NCBI GenBank assembly: GCA_031216915.1
Contig: CM062296.1
Coordinates: 669,370,753 to 669,434,752 of the forward strand
Direction: 5' to 3'
DNA length: 64,000 nt
Source of the DNA: Pictodentalium vernedei
Taxonomy: Eukaryota > Mollusca > Scaphopoda > Dentaliida > Dentaliidae
Both the position numbers and the translations under genes were made by a program. Positions 1 to 11,900 of the stretch are shown in pieces. Every line of letters starts with the position of its first letter. Position 1 is the first letter of the stretch. Below the pieces are notes generated by a model. It ran no database searches. It had not been told where the DNA came from and saw nothing but the letters and a program-made list of their open reading frames with translations.

Positions 1-140
1 GAGCTGGTATCTGCTCGTCGTTGCTCGGTGGTTCTCTCCGCGTACTCCGGCTTCCTCCACCCGTAAAACTGTCACGGTCACGATTAGCCATTGTGCATAA
101 GTATGTGACCTTAAACACCAAAAAATAAATAAATATAATA
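1..140 (+). mobile_element. SINE fragment, 3' part
   Basis: The sequence matches the 3' half of the full SINE copy at 8476-8845 (TGCTCGTCGTTGCTCGGTGG, then a TCCGGCTTCCTCCACCCG block, ending in an AAATAAATA-type tail). The 5' part would lie left of the window edge. Confidence 0.8.
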
Positions 141-544
141 CCTGTCTTCCATTGTTGGAAATTTTCTAACTGGCGCTTTTAGAAATTCTTATATTAGGGG
201 AAACCGAATGTACCACAACCGCAACCCCACCACTCATTTCCCGTTCAGATATATTCCGACTGAAGACCTTTCAAGACCAAAAATCAGTCAGAACATTTCG
301 TGATTTCTTTTACTAAAATCATAAAATAGAAAATAGTGCTAAATTTCTGTTAAAATGCAAACATTGAATAGACTTTTTTTTACCATATTTTTTACCATAT
401 AGTTTGAGTAATAAGGCAAATAATGGAGTGCGTGTGGGGGAGGGGAGTGTGTGTGAGTGTGTGTGGGGGGGGGGGGGTACCATTATATAACCCTACGCGT
501 ATCCACATCTCAGTTGTCGACCATGTACTAAATTTAACAGTGTT
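141..544. other. Non-coding host DNA with GT/G-rich run
   Basis: I see no gene here. It is AT-rich except for a GT/G-rich simple-sequence stretch at about 427-478 ending in a run of about 13 G. Confidence 0.6.
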
Positions 545-740
545 ATACATCATTGCTATTTACCCCTTTGAACCCCAGTGATATATTCCGGGTCAGTTCA
601 ATGGCAGCAGTTGGAAGAGTCCATATTCATTTTCATTTGTAGACTAATTAATATTTTCAACGTGCAGCCTTAGGGGGTGGCACGTTAAAAATATTGATTA
701 GTCTACCCCACACATTCATTTAGCAGCCACCCGATTGAAT
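545..740 (+). mobile_element. MITE family A, copy 1, left part
   Basis: It starts with CCCTTTGAACCCC and carries the family-A internal hairpin (AATATTTTCAACGTGCAGCC and its inverse, about 650-706). It aligns with the complete copy at 15419-15659 up to CCGATTGAAT, where a SINE begins. The missing right end is probably at 1368-1432. The TTAA plus CCCTTTG ends suggest a piggyBac-type non-autonomous element (inference). Confidence 0.7.
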
Positions 741-1048
741 GAGCAGCGCGGCGGCTCAGTGGTTACGGCATTGAACTTCAAACCGAGTAACTACGATGTA
801 TCATTGGGCAAGGGACTTAATCCCAACTGCCCACGTGGAGGCACTGTGGTGCTGTGTACAAAGGAGTACTGCACGTCGATCGTGCATCTGTCTTCAACCA
901 ATGCTAACCCTGCTTGTGTGAAGTTAGTACATTGGGGAGTCTGACAGTTGTTCGCTGTTGCTCGGTGGTTCTCTCCGGGTACTCCGGATTCCTCCTAGCG
1001 TAAAACTGTCTGAAGCGAGATGACCCTGGCTGGCTGCCGAAAGTATCG

Positions 1049-1289
1049 TTAACATCTTTGAACCCCAGCGGCCGCTTTTACGGCCAGGAACAATAATACA
1101 TTATCATTTCAATAAGTGAGACGCCTGCTAAGTGAATGTGAGGGGTAGACCAATCAATATTTCAACGTGCAGCCAAAGGGCTGCACGTTGAAAATATTAA
1201 TAGGACTGCCCCCAAATAATAAATATGGACTCTTCCAATTGCTACCATTGAACTGACATGGAAGATACCACCAGGGTTCAAAGGGCTAA
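1049..1289 (-). mobile_element. MITE family A, copy 2 (inverted)
   Basis: It runs from TTAA at 1049 to the TTAA-derived CTAA at 1286-1289, with GGGTTCAAAGGG at the right end. The central hairpin CAACGTGCAGCC...GGCTGCACGTTG is perfect (about 1158-1195). It lies in the tail of the SINE at 741-1367. Confidence 0.8.
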
Positions 1290-1290
1290 A

Positions 1291-1296
1291 CTCCAA

Positions 1297-1359
<63 letters not shown>

Positions 1360-1361
1360 AT
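1291..1361. repeat. (AAAT)n microsatellite
   Basis: About 17 uninterrupted AAAT/ATAA repeats, most simply the expanded 3' tail of the surrounding SINE. Confidence 0.9.
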
Positions 1362-1367
1362 CTTAAT

Positions 1368-1432
1368 TAACGAAATTAGGACATATCATGTTCCTGGGCC
1401 GGAAATGGGGTCTTTCGCGTTCAAAGAGTTAA
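1368..1432 (+). mobile_element. MITE family A, copy 1, right part
   Basis: It resembles the last ~65 bp of the complete copy at 15419-15659 (TTAAxGAAxTTAxGACxTATC, CTGGGxCGGA, GTTCAAAGxGTTAA). With 545-740 it makes one complete family-A element around the SINE. Confidence 0.6.
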
Positions 1433-1760
1433 TATGAAAGGTTAAAATCATTAATTCGAGTCCATCTTCTCACACCCAATAAAATACAAATATTTGTTAA
1501 TACCTTTATGCATATAAATCGATTATACAATACAATCGTTAATAAACACTATGTTCACTGAAATAGTTATAAATACCATATTCAAATAGCAATTTGTGTT
1601 CATTCATAATTTAAGTAGAATTTATCTATAGGCGTTTAAGATCACCATCAGTATCAATGGTTATTTCATGATCCCAATACAAGTATGAAGTCCAGTTTAG
1701 AAACTCGTTTACACTTATGCTGCCCACTTTGGAGAAATTCCACCCCAGGCGTAGGTTGCC
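1433..1760. other. Non-coding, nothing recognised
   Basis: AT-rich sequence with no convincing reading frame, RNA gene or repeat. Confidence 0.5.
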
Positions 1761-1963
1761 GGTGTGACAGGAATGATAGTCCCTAGGAATGTTAGTCCCT
1801 CTGGACTGTTATTCCGCGGAATTATAGTCCTTGGTCTAACATTTCTAGGAATAGTAGTCCGGCGGACTACTGTTCCTAGAAATGTTAGACCTAGGACTAT
1901 AATTCCGCGGAATAATAGACCAGAGGGACTAATTTTCCTACGGACTATCATTCCTGTCACACC
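1761..1963. repeat. 203-bp near-perfect palindrome
   Basis: Two arms of about 100 bp meet at AGTCCGGCGGACT near 1862. The ends are GGTGTGACAGGAATGATAGT and its inverse. Because of the symmetry both strands encode nearly the same open peptide (LLFRGIIVLGLTFLG), which is not evidence of coding. It is probably a foldback MITE. No clear target duplication was found. Confidence 0.85.
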
Positions 1964-2146
1964 TGGTTCTATCCTGCCAGTAAAACAAAACTGGTTTCCC
2001 ACAGTAACAAAAACACTGCCTTACCCCCCGGAGTTGAGATTTAAAGAAAAACTGTTTGCGTAGTGGGATTTGGTCTGGGAGAATTGCTTTGTAGAGTAAT
2101 ATAGCGGGAAATGGTCTTACAGGTGTAATGTATCCTCGCGTGTCGC

Positions 2147-2300
2147 TTAACCCTTTCAATACCATGACACATGCGAAACAGTTTTTTGAATAACTAAGAT
2201 ATTTTTTTTCTCTTGAAACATAGTTTATAATTCCTCATTGGAACGAGCTCGACGAGCTCGTTCCAAAGAGAGATTATCAGCTATATTTTGGATCTAAAAA
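2147..2300 (+). mobile_element. MITE family B, partial
   Basis: It starts TTAACCCTTT and contains the family-B palindrome TTGGAACGAGCTCGACGAGC... (about 2239-2265). The right terminus is not recognisable. Confidence 0.65.
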
Positions 2301-4132
2301 ATGTAAAACATATGAAAATTTGATTTTGTCTGATTCAAATAACTGTAGATGTAGCGAACGAGAAACCGCAGAATATTATTTATTATTTTGTCCATGCTTC
2401 GATGGCGTAAGGAACCAACCAATTGGATTACTAGGAATACGGCCCACCATTGACGTCCAGCTAAATGGAAGTGAACATTTCTCCCCAACACAGAACTGAT
2501 CAGTTTTCGAAATGGTCCATAGGTATATTGTCTTACCCAAACGGTTCCACAATCAGTAACCCTCAGGTAGCCCATAATTCGCCACTCCTGCTTCCAACAA
2601 CTTGTTACAAACTGCTTTTTGCCTGTGCTCCTTGATAATTTTGCAACTGCGGCGAGAATGAGGTGTGCCTTGTCTCAGCAACGGCTGGGTCGTCCTCTTA
2701 ATAAGCCGCCGCATTTGTCTTTAGCTATACCAGTCGCTTTTGGCACAGTGCACATCCTCAGAGTGGGCATATTACTAAAGTTGACTGAGTTGCCATATTA
2801 ACCCAATTGCATTCGCGGGTGCTCGGCACTGGCTGGGGGCCAGGGAGGGGTGGTATCAGGTGGCACTTTAGGGTCGGTGCTGCCATTCCCCCGTAGTGGT
2901 ATATGAATATTAACGTTAATGTTTGGGTGCCGCTGTCGGGGTGCGTCGGCGTCGATTCGGAGGTGCAGTCAGATGTCGTTTTTCTTTGGATTTCTCGGCT
3001 TATGCTGAGTACATGTGAGTGCATTGGAGGAAAAAAGAAAACCCAATGCACACTTCTTAGACCGGTTCTTAATATCTACTGATCCCAGGGTGCATCTAAA
3101 TAGTGGGATACCTCAAAATATCTCAAGATGTTCCATAATCAGTAAAGCTCTTGACTGTAGGCACTCCTGTTAGGGTACCTTAGCGCTACATGCAATTGTA
3201 GACGCCGGGCGGCAGGCTTAACTAGAAGGTGTTCCCTTGAAAGTAAGTAGGTTTACATGTAGGTGCTCTGTTTTCCTTGATCATTGCTTTTATCAGCTGA
3301 CATATTATACAAAGTATCATACTGACTCGATCTGTCCGCATTTCCGTGTGTTTTTTACATATTTTATATTACGTTTTTCTTCACTCAGGTATCCAAAGTA
3401 TGGCACGACTCAGCGGTGGGCTCTGACCTGACGGCGTGTGGACGTCTAACGACCACCAACTCCAACAGAATTTTCGCGGAAAAACAGCCACACTCATCCC
3501 TCAGTTGATATGAGACGATAGACCGATCAAACGCAAAATATGAAGAGGTCAAGGTGTCATTCGCAATCAGCGGCATACCGCCTCAGATTGCGGGTGATAC
3601 TTGGTCCTGACCACGTTCTGTAAAAATGCTCTCTTCGTAATTTGGAGCAGTATCGAAGTATGTTCTGCGCCGGAAATAGTGCCTAACGGACACGAATGAA
3701 TCATATCGATATCCCAACCGACAGTACAGAGCTCACCGCCTGCTCAACAATCTCAAACTGGTAATTGCCGCATAAATTTTTTCCTTGGGGATAATTCGTT
3801 CCACTTGGAGACAGCCCAGTATAAGCCTTTGGCTTGTTGCTGAATCCATTTCCATGTTTGTTACTTTTTTGTCAATTTATGCTTGTTACTGTATAATTTT
3901 AACACACTTTGTAAATAAATATTGTTTAAACTAAAATTTGATTTGCGATTTTAATTAATATATTACGGAATATAACATTTACTTCAGGCAAGGGGTTAGT
4001 TAATTCGGTTATAAGCGGTGTAAAATATATATCAAAACTATTTTTTCTGAAAATTTAAAGGTTCGCACACGGGTAGGCCTATATATACTACATGTGCCAA
4101 TATCGCTGACAGAAATTTATAGCTGAAAATGG
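2301..4132. other. Non-coding host DNA
   Basis: No gene recognised; short frames on both strands have no family resemblance. A tract ending AAATAAATATTGTTTAAACTA (about 3912-3932) recurs at about 33765-33785 and may be the 3' end of an interspersed repeat. Confidence 0.5.
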
Positions 4133-4356
4133 TTAGCCCCTTCGAACCCATGACGTCACATGATGCGTCATAATTTCATCAAGTCGGATGGCTGCCTCGT
4201 GCATGTGTGGGGTAGAACAATCAACATTTTCAACGTGCAGCCCAGGACTGCACTTTGAAAATATTAATTGGTCCGCGCCCAAATAATAAATATGGACTAT
4301 TCCATTTTCTACCATTGGACTGACATGGAAGATACCACCAAGGTTCAATGGGTTAA
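4133..4356 (-). mobile_element. MITE family A, copy 3 (inverted)
   Basis: It runs from TTAG at 4133 to TTAA at 4353-4356, has the GACTGACATGGAAGATACCA block shared with the copy at 1049-1289, and a central CAACGTGCAGCC hairpin with some arm mismatches. Confidence 0.75.
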
Positions 4357-4858
4357 TAGATGATAAATTTGTCTTACCTGAAGCGACGTACGCAGCAAAG
4401 AATAAATACCTTTGCGTCACACAATCTCAAATAACATCCGATATGAATGAATTTTGTCTGTGACTGCTGTACCATTCATCCGATCACTACCTTTTTCCAA
4501 TACACGTTGCACAAGGCAATAATTAATCCAGCGGATCCAATAACAGCAAACAGCGTCTACAGTAGTCATTTACCTGGTAATAAGGAAAGAACAAGACCGT
4601 CACAATAAAACATCTATGTCTGTAAAACAACCGTTAGCTTCCAGCCTCCGCGTTTTCCGGCCGTCAATAAAAATCCGATCCCGTACAACACACTCAATTT
4701 CCGAAGCGGGTCGATATAAGAACTTAGGAAAAGAGACTTGCCGGGACATTGCAGAATGGAACCCTTCGCCTCCGACTTTTTCTGTTGGAAACTGCACTAG
4801 AAGCATTAAGCCCTGCCCCCTACCCTAATCTAGATACTGGTTAAACTCGAGAAACGTA
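4357..4858. other. Non-coding, nothing recognised
   Basis: Overlapping frames on the two strands at about 4600-4828 have no recognisable features. I do not call a gene. Confidence 0.5.
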
Positions 4859-5100
4859 GGGGAACTGACTCATTTGTTACGGCATTGGCCTTCTGTCCCA
4901 AAAGTCAACGGTTCGATCCCCGTCAGTGGTAACTGCGTTGTGTCCAAGGGCAAGGCACTTAATTCAGATTGCCCAATACTAGAGCACGGTGGTACGGTGT
5001 ACTAAGGCGTACTAAAAGTCGAGGTGCAGTTGTCTTTAACCAATGTTAACCCTGTTTGTGCCGAGTTAATTGGGGAGTTTGGTAATTGCACGCCGATGCA
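4859..5100 (+). mobile_element. tRNA-derived SINE, diverged, 3' truncated
   Basis: It contains a B-box-like GGTTCGATCCCC (4910-4921), GTTGTGTCCAAGGGCAAGGC and ACTAAGGCGTACTA blocks in the same order as other copies, and ends at TTGGGGAGTTTGG. Confidence 0.75.
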
Positions 5101-5110
5101 GGACGGTTCT

Positions 5111-6090
5111 TGTCAATGTGATAGCTTAAATTTGCGATTTTCTTGTTTAAAAGTGTAAAAATCTTCGATAATCTTTCTCACTGGAATAAATATAAAACGG
5201 AAAGATAGGTATCTAGCAAACCCCGAAAACCGATTTGTCACTGGAACAGACCAGCAATAAAGCGCTGCTAATTAGACATGAAAATTTAATGACCATAACG
5301 TGCGCGTTTACTAAACGCCATAAGAGTTGTCTGATAAAGATTAAAAACAAGAGAGACCAGTCGCTTGTGTAATTATGACCAGTTAATAGGTAATTATTGT
5401 AAAAACAGTACATCCCACAGATTCTAAACACACACCCATATTATGCGTTTGGTCTGTCACCTAATGTTAACATATACCAAAATGCGAGACTTTCAAAGGA
5501 ACTTAAAAGCGAATCTTAAATTAAGATAGATGTAAGCGGTCAGGTTCAAGAGAAGCAATTAAAATGAGAATTAATGCTCTGGTTATCGAAAATTGTATTC
5601 CAATCTAAAGGCGTGTAAGACTGTGGATCATAGCGAGGAGCTGATGATGTCCCAGGCTATAGGTTAAAGGAGGTGCCATATCGGTGCGAAAGTATAAGCA
5701 CGCTGTAACATAAGGGGGGGGGGGGGGGGGCCACAGAGCTCATATTTAGAATAGGAACAGTCGCGAGCCAAGCCGGTGGCCATATCTGAGTGTAGGATCA
5801 GAAATAGGAAGTACGAGCTCAAGGAGTTATTTGAATTTAGGTAGACGGTATTACCTGTTATAGAAGGCACGCCATACGTAGGTAGAGTAGACTTTCCCTG
5901 TACGAACATTATTCTGACATAAATGGAGGGGCGCGTTTAACCCCATTGGTGGCGACTGCTTGAGTGAAAACCTTCCAGTAAAGTGACAATAAGTTAGTGG
6001 CCGTGCGACGGCAGTGGTAGAATGACATTCCGTCACTTGTTAGAGGGAAGACGATATAGTAAAGTAACAATACGTTATTGGCCGTGAGAA
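5111..6090 (+). mobile_element. LTR-family fragment (solo LTR-like)
   Basis: It starts TGTCAATGTGATAGC and follows the copies at 43125-44537 (plus) and 25346-26801 (minus), including CCCCGAAAACCGATTTGTCA and AATTATGACCAGTTAATAGG. It stops short of the CCGACA end. It carries a run of 17 G at 5714-5730. Confidence 0.7.
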
Positions 6091-6136
6091 GGCAAGAACA
6101 AATAATATACTCAACCTGCAGTCATGCAGCTACAGG

Positions 6137-6379
6137 TTAATCCTTTACCAGACGAAACGGCCGCATCCGCCCGCGTAATATGCAAATTCAGCAGTTGAAA
6201 GAAAAACATTTTTTAAAATATTTCAACAAAAACCTATCATGTGACACCCCTCATTGGAACGAGCTCGTTCTAATGAGTGGTCACATCATATATTTTTTAT
6301 TGCAATTTTTGGAAAAAATTGAGAAAATTATATTTCAAATCGTCAATTTTGATATCTTCTGCGTTTGATAAAGGGTTAA
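6137..6379 (+). mobile_element. MITE family B copy
   Basis: Bounded by TTAA (6137 and 6376). Ends are TTAATCCTTTACC and ATAAAGGGTTAA; the centre is CATTGGAACGAGCTCGTTCT, shortened relative to other copies. Confidence 0.75.
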
Positions 6380-7534
6380 GAATATTATTTAGTCTACCTT
6401 TCTCCTTCCTGTGTATTCGCCTGACAAGATATGATCCAGTCAAGGAAAGGTGTTGTTGAAGTTAAAATAAATAAATAAATAAATCTTATTTTAGCCATAA
6501 CCTGAACTATGCGTGTGGTAATGACGGGAAAGGCTGTTATGGAAATGACGCAATCCGAGCATTGCGTGTGTCAAACAATATTGAATTGGTTAAATTCCTA
6601 ATTGCATTATGGTATAAAATTGCTAAGTGAAATGTTTGATTCCTGTATAACGCAGTAGAAATTAACGATTTTTCTCGGTCTGGTAAATCGACATACTGCG
6701 TTACCTTCAATTTGAGCATTGCTATAGAACAAAGACAACTAGCAAGTAAACTGCTGCTTGAGACCTTTCTCCAAAGTCACAGAATATATTTTTTGATTCG
6801 TTGCAATAAAACATTAATCGAAGATTTTATATTTCAAATTTACAATTGTCTAAGCGTGGAGTCTGTTAAGTTTACAGCTCGACTCAAATTTCAGGCCTCA
6901 TTCTGTTTCACAAATACAGACTAGGATGAAAATCGACTTGAGGTTTCACGCCAGAGTGAATCCAGGGTCGTCTATGGAAATTTCAGTGTTAAAACGTTTT
7001 ATGCCCAGTCGCCCTCCCTTACTATTTGATTCACGCGCGACTTCGGCGCTCGCGAAATACAACAAAACCTCCACCTTGGATCGTTGATTCCAGTTCCACG
7101 TACACCAGCCTCGTTGTGTTCTGTACTGATAGTCAATATCAAGAAATTATTCCACCTCCTATGTGTACTATTACCAAACTGACCTGAACATTGAGTAGTT
7201 TTCTGAAGTCAGCATCGACATCTTCGAAGGTGGGTCGACATTAACTATCTCCTAGACCTGAGTGATCCATAGCCATGCCGACTGCGTTTTACGCATAACC
7301 ATCCACTCCCGACCACTGTTTATTCTGAGATTTGGAACGGACTACGGCGCGCCGTGGATTACCATAACTACGTCAAAGCGAAGTAGAGTGTTTTCACAGC
7401 TCCGTAGTGAAATATGTATCTCTATTAATACACCCCGCCTCCACCAAGACGAGTGGCATAACCTGTGTATCGAATGCATACCAATAGTATTCGCCAAGAT
7501 ATTTCGCTCAGTTTTAAATTAGCACGTTTAGAGT
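6380..7534. other. Non-coding host DNA
   Basis: Contains a short (AAAT)n run at about 6466-6485. No gene, RNA or repeat family recognised in the rest. Confidence 0.5.
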
Positions 7535-7786
7535 GTAACCCTTTACCCAACGTAACGCGCAAAACCGGCCAGCGCTATTCACAAAAATCGCCATTTATTT
7601 TTCATTATTTATTCATTTTTTTGTCTCAAAATCATAGGTTATGACGCCTCTTTGGAACGAGCTCGACGAGCTCGTTCCAATGAGGGGTGATAACCTATGT
7701 TTTTGAAACCAAAAATAAAAAAAATTAGTTATTCAAAATTTTTTTTTGCACGTTTCGTCTGCTTGTCATGTTAGGTAAAGGGTTAA
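7535..7786 (+). mobile_element. MITE family B, near-complete copy
   Basis: Ends are GTAACCCTTTACCCAACGTA and GTTAGGTAAAGGGTTAA, an imperfect terminal inverted repeat with TTAA-type target. The centre has TTGGAACGAGCTC-GA-CGAGCTCGTTCCAA (about 7651-7680), a perfect palindrome. Confidence 0.85.
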
Positions 7787-8089
7787 GATAGTGTGGGGTA
7801 TGACCTAATGGCTTCCTGGCAAAAAAGAACATATAAGAAACTAACGTGTACCAAACATCCGTCAAAATGTTTGGACTTCAACAAGAAGCTTGTTCATGTC
7901 ATTCAAAGGGTTCAGAAAAATGTCATTTTTTAACTTCGTCGGACATTAAAGAGTCCCAAAAGTCAGTCTTTCGATTTTGAAAATGGGAGACGCACTGTGT
8001 GCTGCGCGCTAACATTTGTAGTGAAGCGCGGCACAATTCATATTGAATTGTTCACATGTTCGTGCACGCATTGTACCCTCGAATAGATT
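7787..8089. other. Non-coding, nothing recognised
   Basis: About 300 bp without gene or repeat signature. Confidence 0.45.
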
Positions 8090-8302
8090 TTAACCCTTTA
8101 TGAAAACACATGGAAAAGAAATTTTTGTTATTTCAACTTTTTTTTACCCAATTATTAAAAACATTCAGCAAAACCATATCCTGTAATCCCTCATTGGAAC
8201 CAGCTCGACGGTGTGGTTTTGTTGATGTGTTTAACAGAAATTTCTACTGCGCAATTTGGATATTACGCGGCGGGTGCAGTCGTTTCGGTAAGTAAGAGTT
8301 AA
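8090..8302 (+). mobile_element. MITE family B, degraded copy
   Basis: Starts TTAACCCTTTATG, keeps CCCTCATTGGAACCAGCTCGACG but has lost the second palindrome arm, and ends GTAAGTAAGAGTTAA. Confidence 0.6.
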
Positions 8303-8475
8303 CTGCTCGCTAGCTGGAATCGAGGTGCCCTGTTGTCTACTCGCAAAATGTAAAAAATGCAGGTGCGATGAGTAACAGCTCGCCTCATATTCGAATGACT
8401 GTAATAGTTGACAATTCATTTCATATATGCACGTGATTATGAAGATTAAATCATGCCAGCTGATTCGATAATATA

Positions 8476-8845
8476 GGGAGCGCGGTGGCTTAGTAGGTAG
8501 AGGTGCAGGCTGCAAGCCGAGAGGTCCTCGGTTCGAATCCCACCTGCGGCAACCGCGTTGTGTCCTTGGGCAAGACACTTCATCTCCATTGCCAGCGTGG
8601 GGGCACGATGACGCCGTGTACTAAGTCGTACTGCACGTTGATGGTACACATGTCTTCAACCAATCTAACCCTGCCTGTGCTGCAGTGCGGTGTTGCGATG
8701 TTGGGGAGCTGGCAGCTGCTCGTCGTTGCTCGGTGGTTCTCTCCGGGTACTCCGGCTTCCTCCACCCGTAAAACTGTCACGGTCATGATTAGCCATTGTG
8801 CATAAATATTTAACCTTAAACATCAATAAATAACAATAAATATTC
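8476..8845 (+). mobile_element. Full-length tRNA-derived SINE
   Basis: The reference copy for the window. It has an A-box-like TGGCTTAGTAGGTAGAG (8486-8502) and a B box GGTTCGAATCCC (8530-8541), so the head is tRNA-derived and transcribed by RNA polymerase III. A central TGTCCTTGGGCAAGACACTT follows, then tail blocks and an AATAAATAA-type end. Peptides readable across it are not genes. Confidence 0.85.
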
Positions 8846-8989
8846 GATAATATACTATTGCCTTTAACTATTGAACACATTAAACTAAATTGCTCCGTGT
8901 GGTATTTGACTTCAGCATACGACGAAGAGTAACCACTTCCACCTGATAAAGGGAACAGACTGGTGATTGACATTCCTGCTGCTAGTGAT

Positions 8990-11900
8990 AGTGTTTGAGA
9001 TATTGTTTCAGATAGTACCAGTGATAGTGTTTAAGATAGTGCCAATGATAGTTCTTAAGATAGTGCCAGTGATAGTGTTTGAGATAGTGTCAGTGATCGT
9101 GTTTGAGATAGGACAAGTGATAATGTTTGAGATAGGGCCAGTGATAGTGTTTGAGATAGGACCAGTGATAGTGTTTGAGATAGGGCCAGTGATAGTGTTT
9201 GAGAGAGTGTTTGAGATAGTTCCAGTGATAGTGTTTGAGATAGGGCAAGTGATAATGTTTGAGACAGGGCATGTGATAGTGTTTGAGAGAGGGCCAGTGA
9301 TAGTGTTTGAGATAGTGTTTGAGATAGTTCCAGTGATAGAATTTGAGATAGTGTCAGTGACAGAGTTTGAGATAGTGCCGGTGATAGTGTTTGAGATAGT
9401 GTTAGTGATAGTGTTTGAGATAGTGTTTGAGATAGGACCAGTGATAGTGTTTGAGATAGTGCCAGTGATAGAGTTTAAGATAGTGCCAGTGATAGAGTTT
9501 GAGATAGTGCCAGTGATAGAGTTTGAGATAGTGCCGGTGATAGTGTTTGAGATAGTGTTAGTGATAGTGTTTGAGACAGTGTTTGAGATGGGGCCAGTGA
9601 TAGAGTTTGAGATAGTGTCAGTGATAGTGTTTGAGAAAGTGTCAGTGACAGAGTTTGAGATATTGTCAGTGACAAAGTTTGAGAGAGTGCCAGTAATAGA
9701 GTTCGAGATAGTGCCAGTGATAGTGTTTGAGATAGTGTCAGTGATAGTGATAGTGTTTGATATAGTGCCAGTGATAGTGTTTGAGATAGTGCCAGAGATA
9801 GTGCTTGGGATAGGGCCAGTGATAGTGTTTGAGATAGTGCCAGTGATAGTATTTGAGAAGTGCCAATGATAGTGTTTGAGATAGGGCCAGTGATAGTGTT
9901 TGAGATAATGTCGATGATAGTGTTTGCGATAGTGTCAGTGATAGTGCTTGACATAGTGTCATTGATAGCGTTTGAGATAGTGTCAATGATACTGTTTGAG
10001 ATAATGGAAGTAATAGTGTTTGTGATAGTGCCAGTGATAGGGCCTGTGATAGTGTTTGAGGTAATGTCAGTGGTAGTGTTTGAGATAATGTCAGTGACAA
10101 TGGTTGGGATAGTGCCAGTGATAGTGTTTGCGATAGTGCCACTGATAGTGTTTGAGATAGGGCCAGTGAAAGTTTTTGAGATAGTGTTGTTAACAGTGCT
10201 TCAGATAGGGCCAGTGATAATGTTTGAGATAGTGTCAGTGAAAGTGTTTGAGATAGTGTCAGTGATAGTGCTTGAGATAGGGCCAGTGATAGTGTTTGAG
10301 ATAGTGTCGGTGAAAGTGTTGAGATAGTGCCAGTGATAGTGTTTGAGCTAGTGCCAGTGATAGTGTTTGAGATAGGGCCAGTGATAGTGTTTGAGATAGT
10401 GCCAGCGAAAGAGTTTGAGATATTGTCAGTGACAGAGTTTGAGATAGTGCCAATGATAGTGTTTGAGATAGTTCCAGCGATAGTGTTGGAGATAGTGTCG
10501 GTGAAAGTGTTGAGATGGTGCCTGTGATAGTGTTTGAGGTAGTGTCAGTGATAGTGTTTGCGATAGAGCCAGTGGTAGTGTTTGAGATAGCCTCAGTGAT
10601 AGTGCTTGAGATAGCGTCAGTGATAGTATTTGAGATAGGGCCAGTGATAGTGTTTGAGATAGTGTCGGTGAAAGTGTTTGAGATAGTGTCAGTGAACGTG
10701 TTGAGATAGTGCCAGTGATAGTGTTTGAGATAATGCCAATGACAGTGTTTGTGATAGGCCAAGTGATAGTGTTTGAAATAGTCTTTGAGATGGTGTCAGA
10801 GATAGTGTTTGAGGCAGTGCCAGTGATATTGTTTAAGGTAGGGCCAGTGATAGTGTTTGATACAGTGTCAGTGATAGTGCTTGAGATAGGGCCAGTGATA
10901 TTGTTTGCGATAGTGTCAGAGATAGTGTTCGAGATAGGGCCAGTGATGGAGTTTGAGATGGGACCAGGGACAGAGTTTGAGATAGTGCCAATAGTAGTGT
11001 TTGAGATAGTGCCAGTGGTAGTTTTTGAGATAGGGTCAGTGATAGTGTTTGAGATAGTGTCAGTGATGGCGTTTGAGATAGTGTCAATAATAGTATTTGA
11101 GATAATGGCAGTAATAGTGTTTGAGATAGTGCATGTGCTAGGGTCAGTGATAGTGTTTGAGATAATTTCAGTGATAATGTTTGAGATAATGTCAGTGATA
11201 GTGGTTGAGATAGTGCCAGTGATAGTGTTTGAGATAGTGTCAGAGATAGTTTTTGAGATAGGGCCAGTGATAGTGTTTGAGATAGTGTCAGTGATAGTGT
11301 TTGAGATAGGGTCAGTGATAGTGTTTGAGATAGTGTCAGTGATAGTATTTGAGATAGTGTCAGTGATAGTGTTTGAGAGAGTGTCAATGACAGTGTTTGA
11401 GATAATGACAGTAATAGTGTTTGAGATAGTACAAGTAATAGGGTCAGTGATAGTGTTTGAGATAATATCAGTGATAGTGTTTGAGATGGTGGCAATGATA
11501 CTGTTTGAGATAGTGCCAGTGAAAGTGTTTTAGATAGTGTCGGTGATAGTGCTTGAGATAGGTCCAGTGATAGTGCTTGAGATAGTGTCAGTGAAAGTGT
11601 TTGAGATAGTGTCAGTGATAGTGTTTGAGATAGTGCCGGTGATAGTGTTTGAGATAGTTCCAGTGATAGTGCTTGAGTTAGTGTCAGTTGTAGTGTTTGA
11701 GATAGGGCCAGTGATAGTGTTTGAGATATGGCCAGTGAAAGCGTTTGAGATAGTGTCGGTGATAGTGCTTGAGATAGGTCCAGTGATAGTGCTTGAGATA
11801 GAGTCAGTGAAAATGTTTGAGATAGTGTCAGTGATAGTACTTGAGATAGGTCCAGTGATAGTGCTTGAGATAGTGTCAGTGAAAGTGTTTGAGATAGTGT

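Larger units (their letters stand above)
741..1367 (+). mobile_element. tRNA-derived SINE interrupted by a MITE
   Basis: It shares head (GGCTCAGTGGTTACGGCATT), middle (GGGCAAGGGACTTAATCCC) and tail blocks with the SINE copies at 8476 and 19539. The tail is split at its own TTAA by the inverted family-A MITE at 1049-1289 and resumes as CTCC plus a long (AAAT)n tract. In the copy at 19539 the same GTCGTTAAACCTCAATAAATA junction is uninterrupted, which is an empty-site comparison. Confidence 0.75.

Noticed and set aside
735-944. Short peptides in SINE copies (735, 8503, 19556, 23797)
   Set aside because: They lie in SINE copies with tRNA-type promoter boxes; the similarity is repeat similarity.
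1715-2063. Matching genes on both strands
   Set aside because: Both peptides come from the two arms of the 203-bp palindrome.
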